Part shown: positions 7,976-16,827 of the stretch, in pieces | Numbering within the stretch: position 1 is the stretch's first letter | How the letters are laid out: the number at the start of each line of letters is the position of its first letter | Origin: CBDIDH01 sp965277595 | GTDB lineage: Bacteria > Planctomycetota > Planctomycetia > Isosphaerales > Isosphaeraceae | Assembly (NCBI GenBank): GCA_965277595.1 | Contig: CBDIDH010000002.1 | Location: forward strand, 4,340,001-4,404,000 | Direction of reading: 5' to 3' | Length of the DNA: 64,000 bases | Made by a program: the position numbers and the translations under genes | Notes under the pieces: model-generated | Database searches by the model: none | Told to the model about the DNA's origin: nothing | Seen by the model: the letters and a program-made list of their open reading frames with translations, nothing else

Positions 7976-8917
7976 TTACCGACCCTGGGTCGGGATCTCA
8001 CGAAGGGCGTCGGGCAGGGTGGCCATCTTGGACCATCGGCCCTCGCGTCGGCGCGAGATGAGCTTGCGGAGAAGGTCGTGAAGCTCAACGGGAAGCGCGG
8101 GGTTGGCCAGGGCGGGGTCAAGCGGCTCGACATTGATCCGGGCGATCATCGAAGCCATTGAGTTCGTGGCGTCGTAAGGAAGGCGGTCGGTCAGGAACTC
8201 AAAGGACATCGCGCCAAAGGCGAAAATATCGATCCGCTCGTCGATCGTCTCGCGGCGCACCAGCTCCGGCGCCATGTAATTGAGCGTTCCCGTGCGGTTG
8301 CCTGGTCGGCAAAAGACCGGCGTGTTGGGGATCGAGAGGCCGAAGTCGATCAGCTTGACGCGGGGCTCGCGCGTCACCAGAAAATTGTGCGGGCCGATGT
8401 CGTGGTGAATGAACCCGGCGGCATGAACCGCGGCCAAGCCTTCGGCCGCCTGCGCCAGCAGTTCAAGCTTCTCGGCAAGCTTCGGAACCGATCGCGTCTC
8501 GCGGAGGAACCGGATGCTCTGGCCGTCGATGTACTCCATCGAAACGAAATGCTCGCCCCTGGTCGACATTCCGTGTTCGAACGTGCGAACGACGTGCGGG
8601 TTTGAGATCCGCAGGCCGACCTCTCCCTCGTCGGGCCTCTGCTGCTGAACAGCACGCGCCGCGGCGGCCGAATTTTTTTCGGGAATCTGGACCTTGAGAC
8701 AGACGGACTGACTCGTTTTCTTGTCGAGGGCCCGATAGACCTTCGACATGCTCCCCTGACCGATTTCCGAGATGATCGAGAACCGACGGTCGAGGTTGAC
8801 CCGCGAGGCCCTTGGCTTCTTCACCGGGGCGAGGTTCGCGGCGGTCACCGGCGCGGCCTTCGGCGCGGCACTGTCTTTTTTCTTGCCACCAAAAAGCTCC
8901 TTGAACTTGCCGAGCAT
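7976..8917 (-). CDS. Ser/Thr protein kinase with altered catalytic loop
   Basis: Hanks-type kinase of 313 residues without a transmembrane segment. After a basic N-terminal tail (KKKDSAAPK) the domain shows the glycine loop GQGSMSKVY (53-61), a lysine in VCLKV (75), an activation DFG (191-193) and APE-like APELV. The catalytic loop reads HHDIGPHNFL: the general-base Asp (173) and metal-binding Asn (178) are kept, but the usual HRDxK lysine is glycine. The kinase may be slow or act in an unusual way; all other active residues are present. The ATG at 8917 has AGGAG nine bases upstream. It converges with the Nfu gene. Substrate unknown. Confidence 0.88.
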   Translation of the reverse strand: MLGKFKELFGGKKKDSAAPKAAPVTAANLAPVKKPRASRVNLDRRFSIISEIGQGSMSKVYRALDKKTSQSVCLKVQIPEKNSAAAARAVQQQRPDEGEVGLRISNPHVVRTFEHGMSTRGEHFVSMEYIDGQSIRFLRETRSVPKLAEKLELLAQAAEGLAAVHAAGFIHHDIGPHNFLVTREPRVKLIDFGLSIPNTPVFCRPGNRTGTLNYMAPELVRRETIDERIDIFAFGAMSFEFLTDRLPYDATNSMASMIARINVEPLDPALANPALPVELHDLLRKLISRRREGRWSKMATLPDALREIPTQGR

Positions 8918-8965
8918 GCCGCGTCTCTCCTGCTGCAAGCCAACGTCAACGTTGATCGCGTCCAG

Positions 8966-8990
8966 GTCCGGTCAGTTCAGTTCAGTTTAG
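8966..8990. repeat. Pentanucleotide tract upstream of the kinase
   Basis: A run of GGTCA, GTTCA, GTTCA, GTTTA units in the 5' leader of the minus-strand kinase. Similar short tracts occur near 4403-4435 and at 31684-31708. Confidence 0.5.
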
Positions 8991-9186
8991 GCGACGTTGC
9001 GCGCTCGATCCTTCCTCGTTTCTTCATCCCCGTCGCCGCGCGTGCCGGCACGGCGGCCGTCCTCTGCTTTTTGCGAACGACGGCAGGGTCACTATTCAGA
9101 ATACGGCAAATTTACTGTCGAGTGACAACCCAATCTCTAAAATCGCCCCAACCCGATGAAAAGGCGCGACCTCTTAAGACCACGAT

Positions 9187-10827
9187 TCAGCGGACGACCG
9201 AGGGCGTTGACCAGGGCAAGGGGCCTGCCGTTCGGGCCAGGACGCGGGCCGACCCGTGCTCATCGGTGAAGGCGGCGACCTGGATCAAGGGCGGGGCGTG
9301 ACTGGGCCAGTGGGCATACTCGGAATCGAGCAGCAGGATATAACGCGCCTCGCCCGGTTGATAGGCCAGGTGTTCGGGACTGAGGATTTGATAGACCCGA
9401 TGGCGCGTGGCGAAGGCGAAATCAGGATTCCAGGCGTGCAAGGTGTAGATCGGCCAGTGCGGCGGGACCCACTGACCGACGGCCCGGCCCCACGGCCCCT
9501 GACTGATCCGATAATTCCACTCGGGCACGTAATAGCCGAGATGCCCGACCTTCAAGAAGAGGGCCAGCAGGAGCATCGAAAAGAAGGCCCCGCGCGCCTC
9601 GCGTCGGCCTGCCGACCAGACCGCCAGCGCCGCCGTCGGCACGGCCGTGACAATCAACGTGACCGAGATCGACCGATAATACGGCACCGCCGCCGCGAGG
9701 TAGCCGCCGACGCCCGTAACCAGCGCCGTCCAGGCGAGTAAAGCAACGATCGGCCAGCCGAAGTACCAGCGGCGGGCGAACTTCGAGCCGAAGAAGGAAC
9801 CACCGAGCAATCGCTCGGACCCTGCCGCCGAGGCGACCGCCAGCCCCGCCAGCGCCGGGACCCGCGCGGCCGTCGCCATGCCCGGGACGACCGTTCCCGC
9901 GAGCAGGCAGACGCCGCAGACCTGGAGCCAGCCGACGACAAGTCCTCGCCCCGCCGGTGCCCACCCCTGACGAACCGACCGGCTCGCGCAAAGGGCCGCG
10001 AAGGGCGACCAGGGAAGACCCAGCAAGACCACCGAAGGCGTCAGAAGCCAGACCGGCTTTTCGGTCAGGGGGAGTGTCAGGGCCGCGGCCCAGACCTCGG
10101 GCGTGGTCACCTTCAAGGCCCAGTACGACCAGACGGTCGCGGCGATCAAGGGGGGCGTCACCAGGCGCCACGAAAGTCCCGCGCCGGTCCGGCCGAGTAG
10201 GACCGTCGCCAGCACGACCAGGGCGACCGGCGGCCAGCCCCCCGCCAGAAAGGCCAGGGCGGTCCAGATCCCCGCGACCAGTCCCGGGCCGCGACCCAGC
10301 AGACGGTCGAGCGCGGCGATCGTGCCAAGAGCCGTGATCAGATCGATCCCCGCCCCGGCCGATCGGTCGATCAGGGCGATGCTCCCCAGCCAGCAGACCC
10401 CGACCATCACCGCCGTCCGCCCTCCGAGCGTCTTCGAGGCGCCTCGGGCGAGGATCAGGGCAATCCAGAGCGCGGCGATCGTCGCCGGCCAGCGCACGGT
10501 TGCCGAGGTGGGCAGACCCCCTTCGCCCCAGGCCCAGGCCGCCGCCGGAGCAAGCTGGCCCGGCCAGATCGACGGGTCCCAGCCGCCAAAGACCTGACCA
10601 ACCGGCCCGACCCCTTCGAACGACGCCAGGCCGAGCTTTGACTCGATCAGGCCCGGGTCGAGGTTCCCGCCGCCGGCCAGAACGAAGACGATCCCCATGA
10701 CCATCAGCGCGGCGAACCGGCGCGGCCAGGTCCAGTCGAGGCCGGGGTTCGTCCTCGGGTCGGGCTCGGCCGGGTCAACTCTCAGGCTTGTCGGCGGTCG
10801 CGCGGTGGAACTGGTTTCAATGGACAT
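9187..10827 (-). CDS. GT39/ArnT-like polytopic membrane glycosyltransferase-like protein
   Basis: A 546-residue protein with about ten hydrophobic segments. The overall plan follows GT39 (dolichyl-phosphate-mannose/ArnT-like) transferases: an N-terminal helix, an extracytoplasmic loop with acid residues (GGWDPSIWPGQLAPAAAW), a second long loop with LPTSATVRWPATIAALW, helices, and a soluble C-terminal part (WNYRISQGPWGRAVGQWVPP). Substrate is unknown. The ATG at 10827 lies 11 bases inside the end of the phosphatase gene upstream, so the pair is translationally coupled. A longer frame upstream would read through that gene and was rejected. Family identity is by motif and hydropathy only. Confidence 0.65.
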   Translation of the reverse strand: MSIETSSTARPPTSLRVDPAEPDPRTNPGLDWTWPRRFAALMVMGIVFVLAGGGNLDPGLIESKLGLASFEGVGPVGQVFGGWDPSIWPGQLAPAAAWAWGEGGLPTSATVRWPATIAALWIALILARGASKTLGGRTAVMVGVCWLGSIALIDRSAGAGIDLITALGTIAALDRLLGRGPGLVAGIWTALAFLAGGWPPVALVVLATVLLGRTGAGLSWRLVTPPLIAATVWSYWALKVTTPEVWAAALTLPLTEKPVWLLTPSVVLLGLPWSPFAALCASRSVRQGWAPAGRGLVVGWLQVCGVCLLAGTVVPGMATAARVPALAGLAVASAAGSERLLGGSFFGSKFARRWYFGWPIVALLAWTALVTGVGGYLAAAVPYYRSISVTLIVTAVPTAALAVWSAGRREARGAFFSMLLLALFLKVGHLGYYVPEWNYRISQGPWGRAVGQWVPPHWPIYTLHAWNPDFAFATRHRVYQILSPEHLAYQPGEARYILLLDSEYAHWPSHAPPLIQVAAFTDEHGSARVLARTAGPLPWSTPSVVR

Positions 10828-11461
10828 GAACCGGCTCCTTTCCGGTCGGGGCGGCGGCCTCAACCTTCGGCTCGGGCCGGTTCCTGTCCAGAGCGACGCG
10901 CGTTCCGAAGCGTTCGACGGAAGGGCGGTTCTTGACCATGTTGTAAACGTAGCCGGGAATCCAGCCATCGCGGTAACACTGGCGCTGCATCTCGGCCGAG
11001 ACGTCGTCAATCGTCCAGCCGTCGCGTTCAAACCGATAAAGCGCCACGGCCGAGCCGGTCCGGCAGGTCCCCCTGGCGCAGTGGATCATGACCGGCCTTC
11101 GGGCCGGGTCGTCGACCGCCTTGAGCACCTCGCGAAACTGCGCCTCCTGGCCAAAGCCGTCGCCAGGCATGGGCAGGCTGAGGAAGTCAGCCCCATGTTT
11201 CCGGGCGATCAGGCGCTCGCGGTCCACCTGATCGCCGGGGAGTTGAAAGTTGACGAGCGTGCGGATGCCGTACATCCGCAGTGCCTGGTCAAGCTGTTCG
11301 GGGTTGAGCTGGCCCGACCGATAGAGATAGCCCCGCTTGACCACGTCAAAGTGGTCCCAGACCAGGCGGTTCTGGCGGGTCTCGATGGTCAGCCAGGCCG
11401 CCAGGCCAATCAAGCCGGCCGCGGCGGCCGTGATGGCCGTCAGAACGATCGCCGTGCGCAT
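10817..11461 (-). CDS. Membrane-anchored tyrosine/dual-specificity phosphatase
   Basis: A 214-residue protein with an N-terminal membrane anchor (AIVLTAITAAAAGLIGLAAW) and a cysteine phosphatase domain outside or inside the membrane. The active site is HCARGTCRTG (Cys128, Arg134), with the general-acid region MPGDGFGQ earlier (near 98-104) and the N-terminal YRSGQLNPEQLDQAL block common to DSP-like bacterial phosphatases. Its C-terminus overlaps the start of the GT39-like gene by 11 bases. The start at 11461 was preferred to an upstream one since the anchor follows directly. Phosphatases of this type counteract kinases or dephosphorylate polysaccharide lipids; the overlap with a glycosyltransferase-like gene makes a cell-envelope job plausible. 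Confidence 0.82.
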   Translation of the reverse strand: MRTAIVLTAITAAAAGLIGLAAWLTIETRQNRLVWDHFDVVKRGYLYRSGQLNPEQLDQALRMYGIRTLVNFQLPGDQVDRERLIARKHGADFLSLPMPGDGFGQEAQFREVLKAVDDPARRPVMIHCARGTCRTGSAVALYRFERDGWTIDDVSAEMQRQCYRDGWIPGYVYNMVKNRPSVERFGTRVALDRNRPEPKVEAAAPTGKEPVHVH

Positions 11462-11729
11462 CGAAAGGGTGTCCCGCGTCCGTGTGGGTCGATCCACCTC
11501 AACCAAAAGGGGGGTCCGTGACGGCCACGGACAGGACCGGCGGTGCCTCGTTTGGAATCCTTTCGGGGCGCGCAAAGCCGGCTCAACAGGAATTTAGGCG
11601 GGAATCTCCAGCGGGTCAACCCGAGTCACCCGGAAAGATCCCGCCCGATCGACCTATCTCGGACTGTTCACAGGGTTTTTGTCACCTCAAGAGGCTCTGG
11701 GAAGTCAACCGTTGCGGACACGACTGCGC

Positions 11730-11758
11730 TTGTCCGGCCGACAGGCAATGAATACGAT
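11730..11758 (+). promoter_or_regulatory. Sigma70-type promoter candidate for the DsbD gene
   Basis: TTGTCC (11730-11735) and TACGAT (11753-11758) are separated by 17 bases, about 75 bases upstream of the ATG at 11834. The match to the consensus is moderate. Confidence 0.4.
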
Positions 11759-11833
11759 AGTCGTCGGATCATCCCCTCAAATCCGCGCGGCCGCGACGGC
11801 CCGCAATGCCTGGCAGAACGGAACCCCAGAGCC

Positions 11834-14518
11834 ATGCCAAGTCACTCGCGCCGCGGTCGATTGCCCTTGACTCTCTCCATCCTCGCCGCGATCGGCGCGG
11901 CCCTCTTCGTCTGGGGACCAGCTCGGGCCGAATCGCCCAAACCTGTCAAGAAAGACAGCAGCGCGCGAGTCAAGCCGAAGGACGTTGAGTTGATTCCGAC
12001 GATCATTCCCGCCGAGGCCCGCCCTGGCGAGACGGTCGTTTACAAGGTCACGGCCAGGCTCAAACCCGGCTGGCACATCTACACGTATGCCAGAGACCAG
12101 CAGGGCGAAGGCCCCCGTAATACCCGGTTTGACCTCTTCGACCCGGCCGGACTCACTGTCTCCGGAGACTGGACCGCCGACCGCGACCCCGTCCGCAAGA
12201 AAGAGCCGGCCTTTCCGAACCTCGATTCCGTCACCTTTTTTGAAAATGAGGTGACCTGGAGCCTCTCACTCAAGGTCCCCGGCGACGCAACCGCCGGCAA
12301 GAAGACGATCCGCTGCCAGGCGAGTTACCAGATTTGCGACGCCAGGAGTTGCAGCTTCCCCGGCAACTGGACCTTGCCCGAGGTCACCCTGAATGTCTCC
12401 GGCAGTGACACCGCGCAGACAAAATCCGCGTCCGCTCCCAAGAAGCCCGACGGCAACGAGCGGATTCGCCCCAAAACCGTCGCCCTTTCCGCATCGATCA
12501 AGCCCACCGAGGCCAAAGTCGGCGAGACCGTGACCTATTCCGTCACCGTCAAGCTCGATCCCGGCTGGCATATCTACGACTACGCCCGCGTGGCCCCGCC
12601 TGAAGGCCCCCCCGTCACTCAGTTTGACCTCTTTGAAACCAGTGGCCTCACCCCCACCGGCGACTGGAAATCAGGCACCGCCCCGCGGGTCAAGCAAGAC
12701 GAGGCCTTCAACGCTCTCGTCTCCACGTTCGAGGGCGAGGTCACCTGGAACCTTCCGCTGAAAGTCCCCGCCGACCTCCCTCCGGGCAAGAAATCGATCC
12801 AGTCCCAGATCGCCTATCAGGTCTGCGACGCGAAGAACTGCCTGCCGCCGTTCCGCTCGACCCTCCCGGCTGTTGACCTCGTCGTTCTGCCCGGCGCATC
12901 GTCCGTCGCCTCGGCCGAGGCACCCAAAGCCGCCCCCGAGACCGCCGCGGTCGCCCCCAAAACCGACCTGAAAAAGCCCGAGAAGGCCCGGACCGTGACC
13001 GAGATCGAGGCCAAAGCCCGGCAAGGGATTATCCCCCTGATGCTTGCCTCGGCCCTTGGCGGCCTACTGGCGTTGTTGATGCCCTGCGTCTGGCCGATGG
13101 TGCCAATCACCGTCAACTTCTTCGTCAAGCAAGGGCAGGCGAAGAACGGGAGCCCGACCGCCCTGGCCATCACGTATTGCCTGGCGATCATCGGCCTCTT
13201 CACGGCGATCGGCGTCTTTTGTTCGTTCTTCGTCTCGGCGACGGCCTTGCCTCGCCTGGCGAATAACCCCTGGCTCAACTTCGCGGTCGCCGGTCTCTTC
13301 CTCGTGTTCGGCCTGAGCCTGCTCGGCGTCTTCGAGATCAGCCTGCCGAGCGCTCTCTTGAATGCCTCATCGAAGGGCGAGAGTCGCGGCGGCCTCATTG
13401 GTGTGATCTTCATGGCCTTGACGCTGACGATCACGTCGTTCACCTGCACCTTCCCGGTGGTCGGCGGTCTGCTTGTCCTGGCTGCGAACGGGCAGTTCTT
13501 CTATCCGATCATCGGCCTCGCCACGTTTTCCACGGTGCTCGCGCTCCCCTTCTTCTTGCTGGCGCTCTCTCCGGGCCTGCTCTCGAAGATGCCCAAGGGG
13601 GGCGACTGGATGAACGCGGTCAAGGTCGTCGGCGGTCTCGTGGAGATCGGCGCGGCCTTCAAGTTTTTGAATACGGCCGAGATCGCCTTCGTCACGCCCG
13701 AAAACGCCTGGATCGACGCCCCGTTCGTGCTGACGACCTGGATCGCCCTTTCCGCCGTCTGCGGCTTTTACCTTCTCGGCTTTTTCCGAACCGATCACGA
13801 TTACGAGGAGGTCAAGGTCGGGCCCGGCCGGATGATCCTCGGCACAGGCTTCCTGGCCCTGGCACTCTTCCTCGCTCCCGCGCTCTTTGGCCACCCCCCA
13901 AAAAGCCTCGTCTGGGATCGCCTCGTCATCGGTCTGCTGCCGCCCGATGCTGGGTCGGACTTTCAGCCGGACGAACCGACAATGCTTGCCTCCAACAGCG
14001 CGACAACCACCACTCCGCGTGAGTCCAAAGCCACCGACACCGATCCCGCCCGCGCCGAGCGTCAGCAAAAATCTTTCCACGGCGTCACCTGGGGCCTGAG
14101 CTACGACGAGGCCGTCGAGCGTTCAAAGTCCGAAAAGAAGCCGATCCTGATCGACTTCACCGGCGTCAACTGCGCGAATTGTCGATTGATGGAGAAGCGC
14201 GTTCTTCCCCGTCCCGAGGTCGCTTCGATTCTCGACCGGTTCGTGACCGTGCAGCTTTACACCGATTATGTCCCCATCGCCTCGATCACCGCCGCGCAAC
14301 GCGAGGATCTCGCGAAGAAGAACCAGGAACGTCAGATTGACCTGACAAACGAACCCACGAACCCGCTCTACGTCGTGCTCTATCCCGATGGCTCCGTCGT
14401 CGGCGTCCTTGGCGGCTACCGCGAACCGAATGAGTTCGTCGACTTCCTCACCCGGACGTTTGACAAGTACACGGGAAGCACTTCCGGCAAGGTCGCCCAG
14501 GCTGAAGGGTCACGATAA
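11834..14518 (+). CDS. DsbD-like thiol:disulfide interchange protein with two alpha-type domains
   Basis: Passes reducing power from the cytoplasm to periplasmic proteins. The 894-residue protein has a signal peptide (LTLSILAAIGAALF), two DsbD-alpha/DsbC-like immunoglobulin-fold domains in tandem (each with a PGWHIYTYA or PGWHIYDYA block and YQICDARSC or YQVCDAKNC), a membrane domain of about eight helices and a C-terminal thioredoxin domain with CxxC as VNCANCRLMEKRV (Cys780, Cys783). The membrane-domain cysteines are present: MPCVWPMVPI (418) and FTCTFPVVGG (538). Standard DsbD has one N-terminal domain, so the duplication is a lineage feature. The ATG at 11834 precedes the signal peptide. 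Uma2 follows 22 bases later. Confidence 0.9.
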   Translation: MPSHSRRGRLPLTLSILAAIGAALFVWGPARAESPKPVKKDSSARVKPKDVELIPTIIPAEARPGETVVYKVTARLKPGWHIYTYARDQQGEGPRNTRFDLFDPAGLTVSGDWTADRDPVRKKEPAFPNLDSVTFFENEVTWSLSLKVPGDATAGKKTIRCQASYQICDARSCSFPGNWTLPEVTLNVSGSDTAQTKSASAPKKPDGNERIRPKTVALSASIKPTEAKVGETVTYSVTVKLDPGWHIYDYARVAPPEGPPVTQFDLFETSGLTPTGDWKSGTAPRVKQDEAFNALVSTFEGEVTWNLPLKVPADLPPGKKSIQSQIAYQVCDAKNCLPPFRSTLPAVDLVVLPGASSVASAEAPKAAPETAAVAPKTDLKKPEKARTVTEIEAKARQGIIPLMLASALGGLLALLMPCVWPMVPITVNFFVKQGQAKNGSPTALAITYCLAIIGLFTAIGVFCSFFVSATALPRLANNPWLNFAVAGLFLVFGLSLLGVFEISLPSALLNASSKGESRGGLIGVIFMALTLTITSFTCTFPVVGGLLVLAANGQFFYPIIGLATFSTVLALPFFLLALSPGLLSKMPKGGDWMNAVKVVGGLVEIGAAFKFLNTAEIAFVTPENAWIDAPFVLTTWIALSAVCGFYLLGFFRTDHDYEEVKVGPGRMILGTGFLALALFLAPALFGHPPKSLVWDRLVIGLLPPDAGSDFQPDEPTMLASNSATTTTPRESKATDTDPARAERQQKSFHGVTWGLSYDEAVERSKSEKKPILIDFTGVNCANCRLMEKRVLPRPEVASILDRFVTVQLYTDYVPIASITAAQREDLAKKNQERQIDLTNEPTNPLYVVLYPDGSVVGVLGGYREPNEFVDFLTRTFDKYTGSTSGKVAQAEGSR

Positions 14519-14540
14519 ACCCGAGGAAGGCGAATCGTTC

Positions 14541-15146
14541 ATGGCGACGATCCCGAAGAGGGACGCACTGTCGACCTTGCGGGGCGTTCCCTACGACTGG
14601 TACGCGCGACTCCGCGACGAGCCGGCGAACCGGCATCCGCGAATGACCTACGTCGACGGGACCCTGGAAATCCTGTCGCCCGAATTCCGTCACGAATCGA
14701 ACGCCGAGCGGGTCAGCATGATCGTCCGCGCGGTTGCCTCGACGTTTGGTCTCGCCTGCCTCGGCGCGCGCCGCACCATGATTCGTCGAGGCAAGGACAC
14801 GATCCACGGCGACGTTGATCCTCCTCCCGACCTCTGGATCGAGATCGACAACCGCGGCAGTTCCCGAGGCCGCCTCCCTCTTTACGCCAGCCTTGGCGTT
14901 CCCGAGGTCTGGCGTCTCCACGCCCGCCGTGGCACCGCCTGGTTTGCCCGACTGGACCAGGGGTCTTACATCGAGATCCTCGCGAGCCTCAGCCTGCCGA
15001 TGGTCACTCCCCGATTGCTCCTCACCCTTCTCGACCGCGCACACGACGCCCCCGAGGAAACCTCCTGGGACGACTGGATGCGCGACTGGCTCCGCCAGAC
15101 CTTTCGACCGGCTTACGATGCGGGAAATGAAGGCATTTTGCCCTGA
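14541..15146 (+). CDS. Uma2 family (DUF820) endonuclease-like protein
   Basis: A 201-residue protein of the Uma2/DUF820 family, a PD-(D/E)xK nuclease-fold group much expanded in planctomycetes and cyanobacteria. Key signs are MTYVDGTLEILSP in the N-terminal part, DVDPPPDLWIEIDNRGSS (the D and E/D-x-[DN] catalytic strand) and SLGVPEVWRLH. The Asp of PDLWIEI is followed by Glu-Ile-Asp rather than the common E-V-x-S. Biological role unknown: some members may be remnants of mobile elements. A good ribosome site (AGGAAGG) lies ten bases upstream of the ATG. It sits at the right edge of the ordinary region, before an AT-rich stretch. Confidence 0.85.
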   Translation: MATIPKRDALSTLRGVPYDWYARLRDEPANRHPRMTYVDGTLEILSPEFRHESNAERVSMIVRAVASTFGLACLGARRTMIRRGKDTIHGDVDPPPDLWIEIDNRGSSRGRLPLYASLGVPEVWRLHARRGTAWFARLDQGSYIEILASLSLPMVTPRLLLTLLDRAHDAPEETSWDDWMRDWLRQTFRPAYDAGNEGILP

Positions 15147-15421
15147 AATGAGCGTCAAAACCTAGGCCCTATCCGCAAAAAGCATGTTTCACGGCAACAG
15201 CCCTATCACAGGAAAAGGGAGCTGATAATCAAGGAATAAAAGGAGTTCACAATGCTGGAAAAAACCTCTCCGCAAATAAAGTATTTGAATATCAATTCTA
15301 AACTTCAATTTTCATTCATTCCCTATCTAATTCTGTAGCCGTTCACACCTCGGGCACTCTGGAAAAATCGGCCTGAACACTCCAACTGCGTAACACCTTT
15401 TTGGTTGCCCATAAGCTCGAG
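15147..15421. other. AT-rich intergenic stretch with a candidate short ORF
   Basis: Base composition drops clearly below that of the surroundings. No family domain is coded. The only coding-like signal is the short frame described at 15252-15338. Confidence 0.5.
15252..15338 (+). CDS. Possible 28-residue ORF in AT-rich gap
   Basis: A very short frame starting with ATG preceded by AAGGAG six bases upstream (the best ribosome site in the region) reads MLEKTSPQIKYLN and ends at TAG. It is rich in Asn, Lys, Ile and Phe, unlike the rest of the window. It has no known homologue type. It may be a chance frame in AT-rich DNA, or the leader/remnant of an acquired segment. Confidence 0.2.
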   Translation: MLEKTSPQIKYLNINSKLQFSFIPYLIL

Positions 15422-16666
15422 CTATCCCGGACTGACGTTTCCTTCGGATTTCAGAAAAAAACAGCCGATGAGTCGCACAATTCCGACGCTCGCCAACAGG
15501 ACGATCATGGGGTTGACGGGTTGGCGAAAACGCACGTCACCGTAAGTCAGGAGACAGATTGATAAGGCCCCAAGGATGGGGAAACCAACCAGCCAGAGCG
15601 TGCAACGCAACCCCGGGCATGACCAAAGGTGGCACGCGCCAAAAACGGCGAAGGGCAAGAGGGCCAGATAGAAGGCGTCGAATCCCAAGTAGGAAACTGG
15701 AGTGAAGAAAAGTAGTGCTTTTCGGGGAAGCAGCCAGATCATTCTGCCCGGATGACCGATTATTTCCCGACGCGCCTCACGGCCGAGAAGGTCGGCATAG
15801 CCTACCTCATCCAGCAGATCGAGGTCCGGGTGCCTGTGTAGCAAATATTCGCGTTGCGGCCGACTGTCGCCGGGCCAACTACCCCGTGCCCAGGCGTTAT
15901 TGCCCTGCCAGAGAGTCTCCTGCGTCTGCGTTGAAAGCGTCGGCGCGCCGAGAACAATAGTGTTGCGCGCGATCCACAGAACGAGCGGAATTATGGTCAG
16001 TGCTGAGGAAATCACCGCCAGACGCCATGAGCGTCGAGCCACGAACCAGGCCGGAACCGCCAGGACAACCGGTAACAAAAAGCCACGAGTCAGGATCGCG
16101 AAGCTTAGCACCAAACCCGCGGCGGCAGCGACGATTCCGGATTGATAACGCTTGGCGACAAGTGCCGCGATGACCGCCACGATGAGCAACGTTGCTGCGA
16201 TTTCCTCGCCACACAACGTCCCTGCCATCACTCGAGATGTCGGCAATGCCGCCCAGCCGAGGCCGGCGAGAAGAGCAATGGGCATGCGCCCGAATAAGAG
16301 AAGGCTAACACTAAACAAGAGAGGGGCGGTAAGCCCACTCAACACGGCATTAACCCGGCGGGTCACGGCGTAATCGCGACCGGTCACGCCGTAAATCGCC
16401 GCCAAGATAAGCGGGTATCCAGGCGTACGGAATGCTGTTGGGAGGTCAACCGCCCGCGTGGAGACAGGCATTGCCATGTTCCTCCCCGCTACGCCGCCTC
16501 GCTTTACATAACCCTTCCCGTCCAGGAGATTATTCGCTAGGTCGCTGTATTCGATTTCATCGTCGTGGGGTGGCGCGGCTCGGTCAAATAGCCATGAGGC
16601 ACGGAAGGCAAGCGCGATCACAAAAATTCCGAGCCCGGCCATGATGCGCGTCCTCAGCTCTGTCAT
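15422..16666 (-). CDS. GT39/ArnT-like membrane glycosyltransferase-like protein
   Basis: A 414-residue polytopic membrane protein. The N-terminal loop contains acidic residues typical of the catalytic site of GT39/ArnT enzymes (PPHDDEIEYSDLANNLLDGKGY, of which the first acidic cluster is DDEIE), followed by the signature TAFRTPGYPLILAAIYG. Roughly nine hydrophobic segments follow, and the C-terminal segment (RFRQPVNPMIVLL) has the R-x-x-x-P element common to this family. A paralogue of identical length lies at 18088. Lipid-linked sugar is the usual donor; acceptor unknown. Codon use is somewhat AT-richer than in neighbours. It has its own start at 16666 behind AGAGAGACTT and no operon partner. 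Confidence 0.7.
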   Translation of the reverse strand: MTELRTRIMAGLGIFVIALAFRASWLFDRAAPPHDDEIEYSDLANNLLDGKGYVKRGGVAGRNMAMPVSTRAVDLPTAFRTPGYPLILAAIYGVTGRDYAVTRRVNAVLSGLTAPLLFSVSLLLFGRMPIALLAGLGWAALPTSRVMAGTLCGEEIAATLLIVAVIAALVAKRYQSGIVAAAAGLVLSFAILTRGFLLPVVLAVPAWFVARRSWRLAVISSALTIIPLVLWIARNTIVLGAPTLSTQTQETLWQGNNAWARGSWPGDSRPQREYLLHRHPDLDLLDEVGYADLLGREARREIIGHPGRMIWLLPRKALLFFTPVSYLGFDAFYLALLPFAVFGACHLWSCPGLRCTLWLVGFPILGALSICLLTYGDVRFRQPVNPMIVLLASVGIVRLIGCFFLKSEGNVSPG

Positions 16667-16827
16667 AAGTCTCTCTTTTCTACTAACTTCAGAAAATGAC
16701 CATACCTATTATCACGGGTTCGCCTCAAATTCTCGATGCGAAAAATCAATCAAGCGCGGAGATCTCCGTGAGCCTGGATTTACCGTCCGTCACTCCAAAA
16801 TGAATTATGAATCTTATCTGATTCGCT

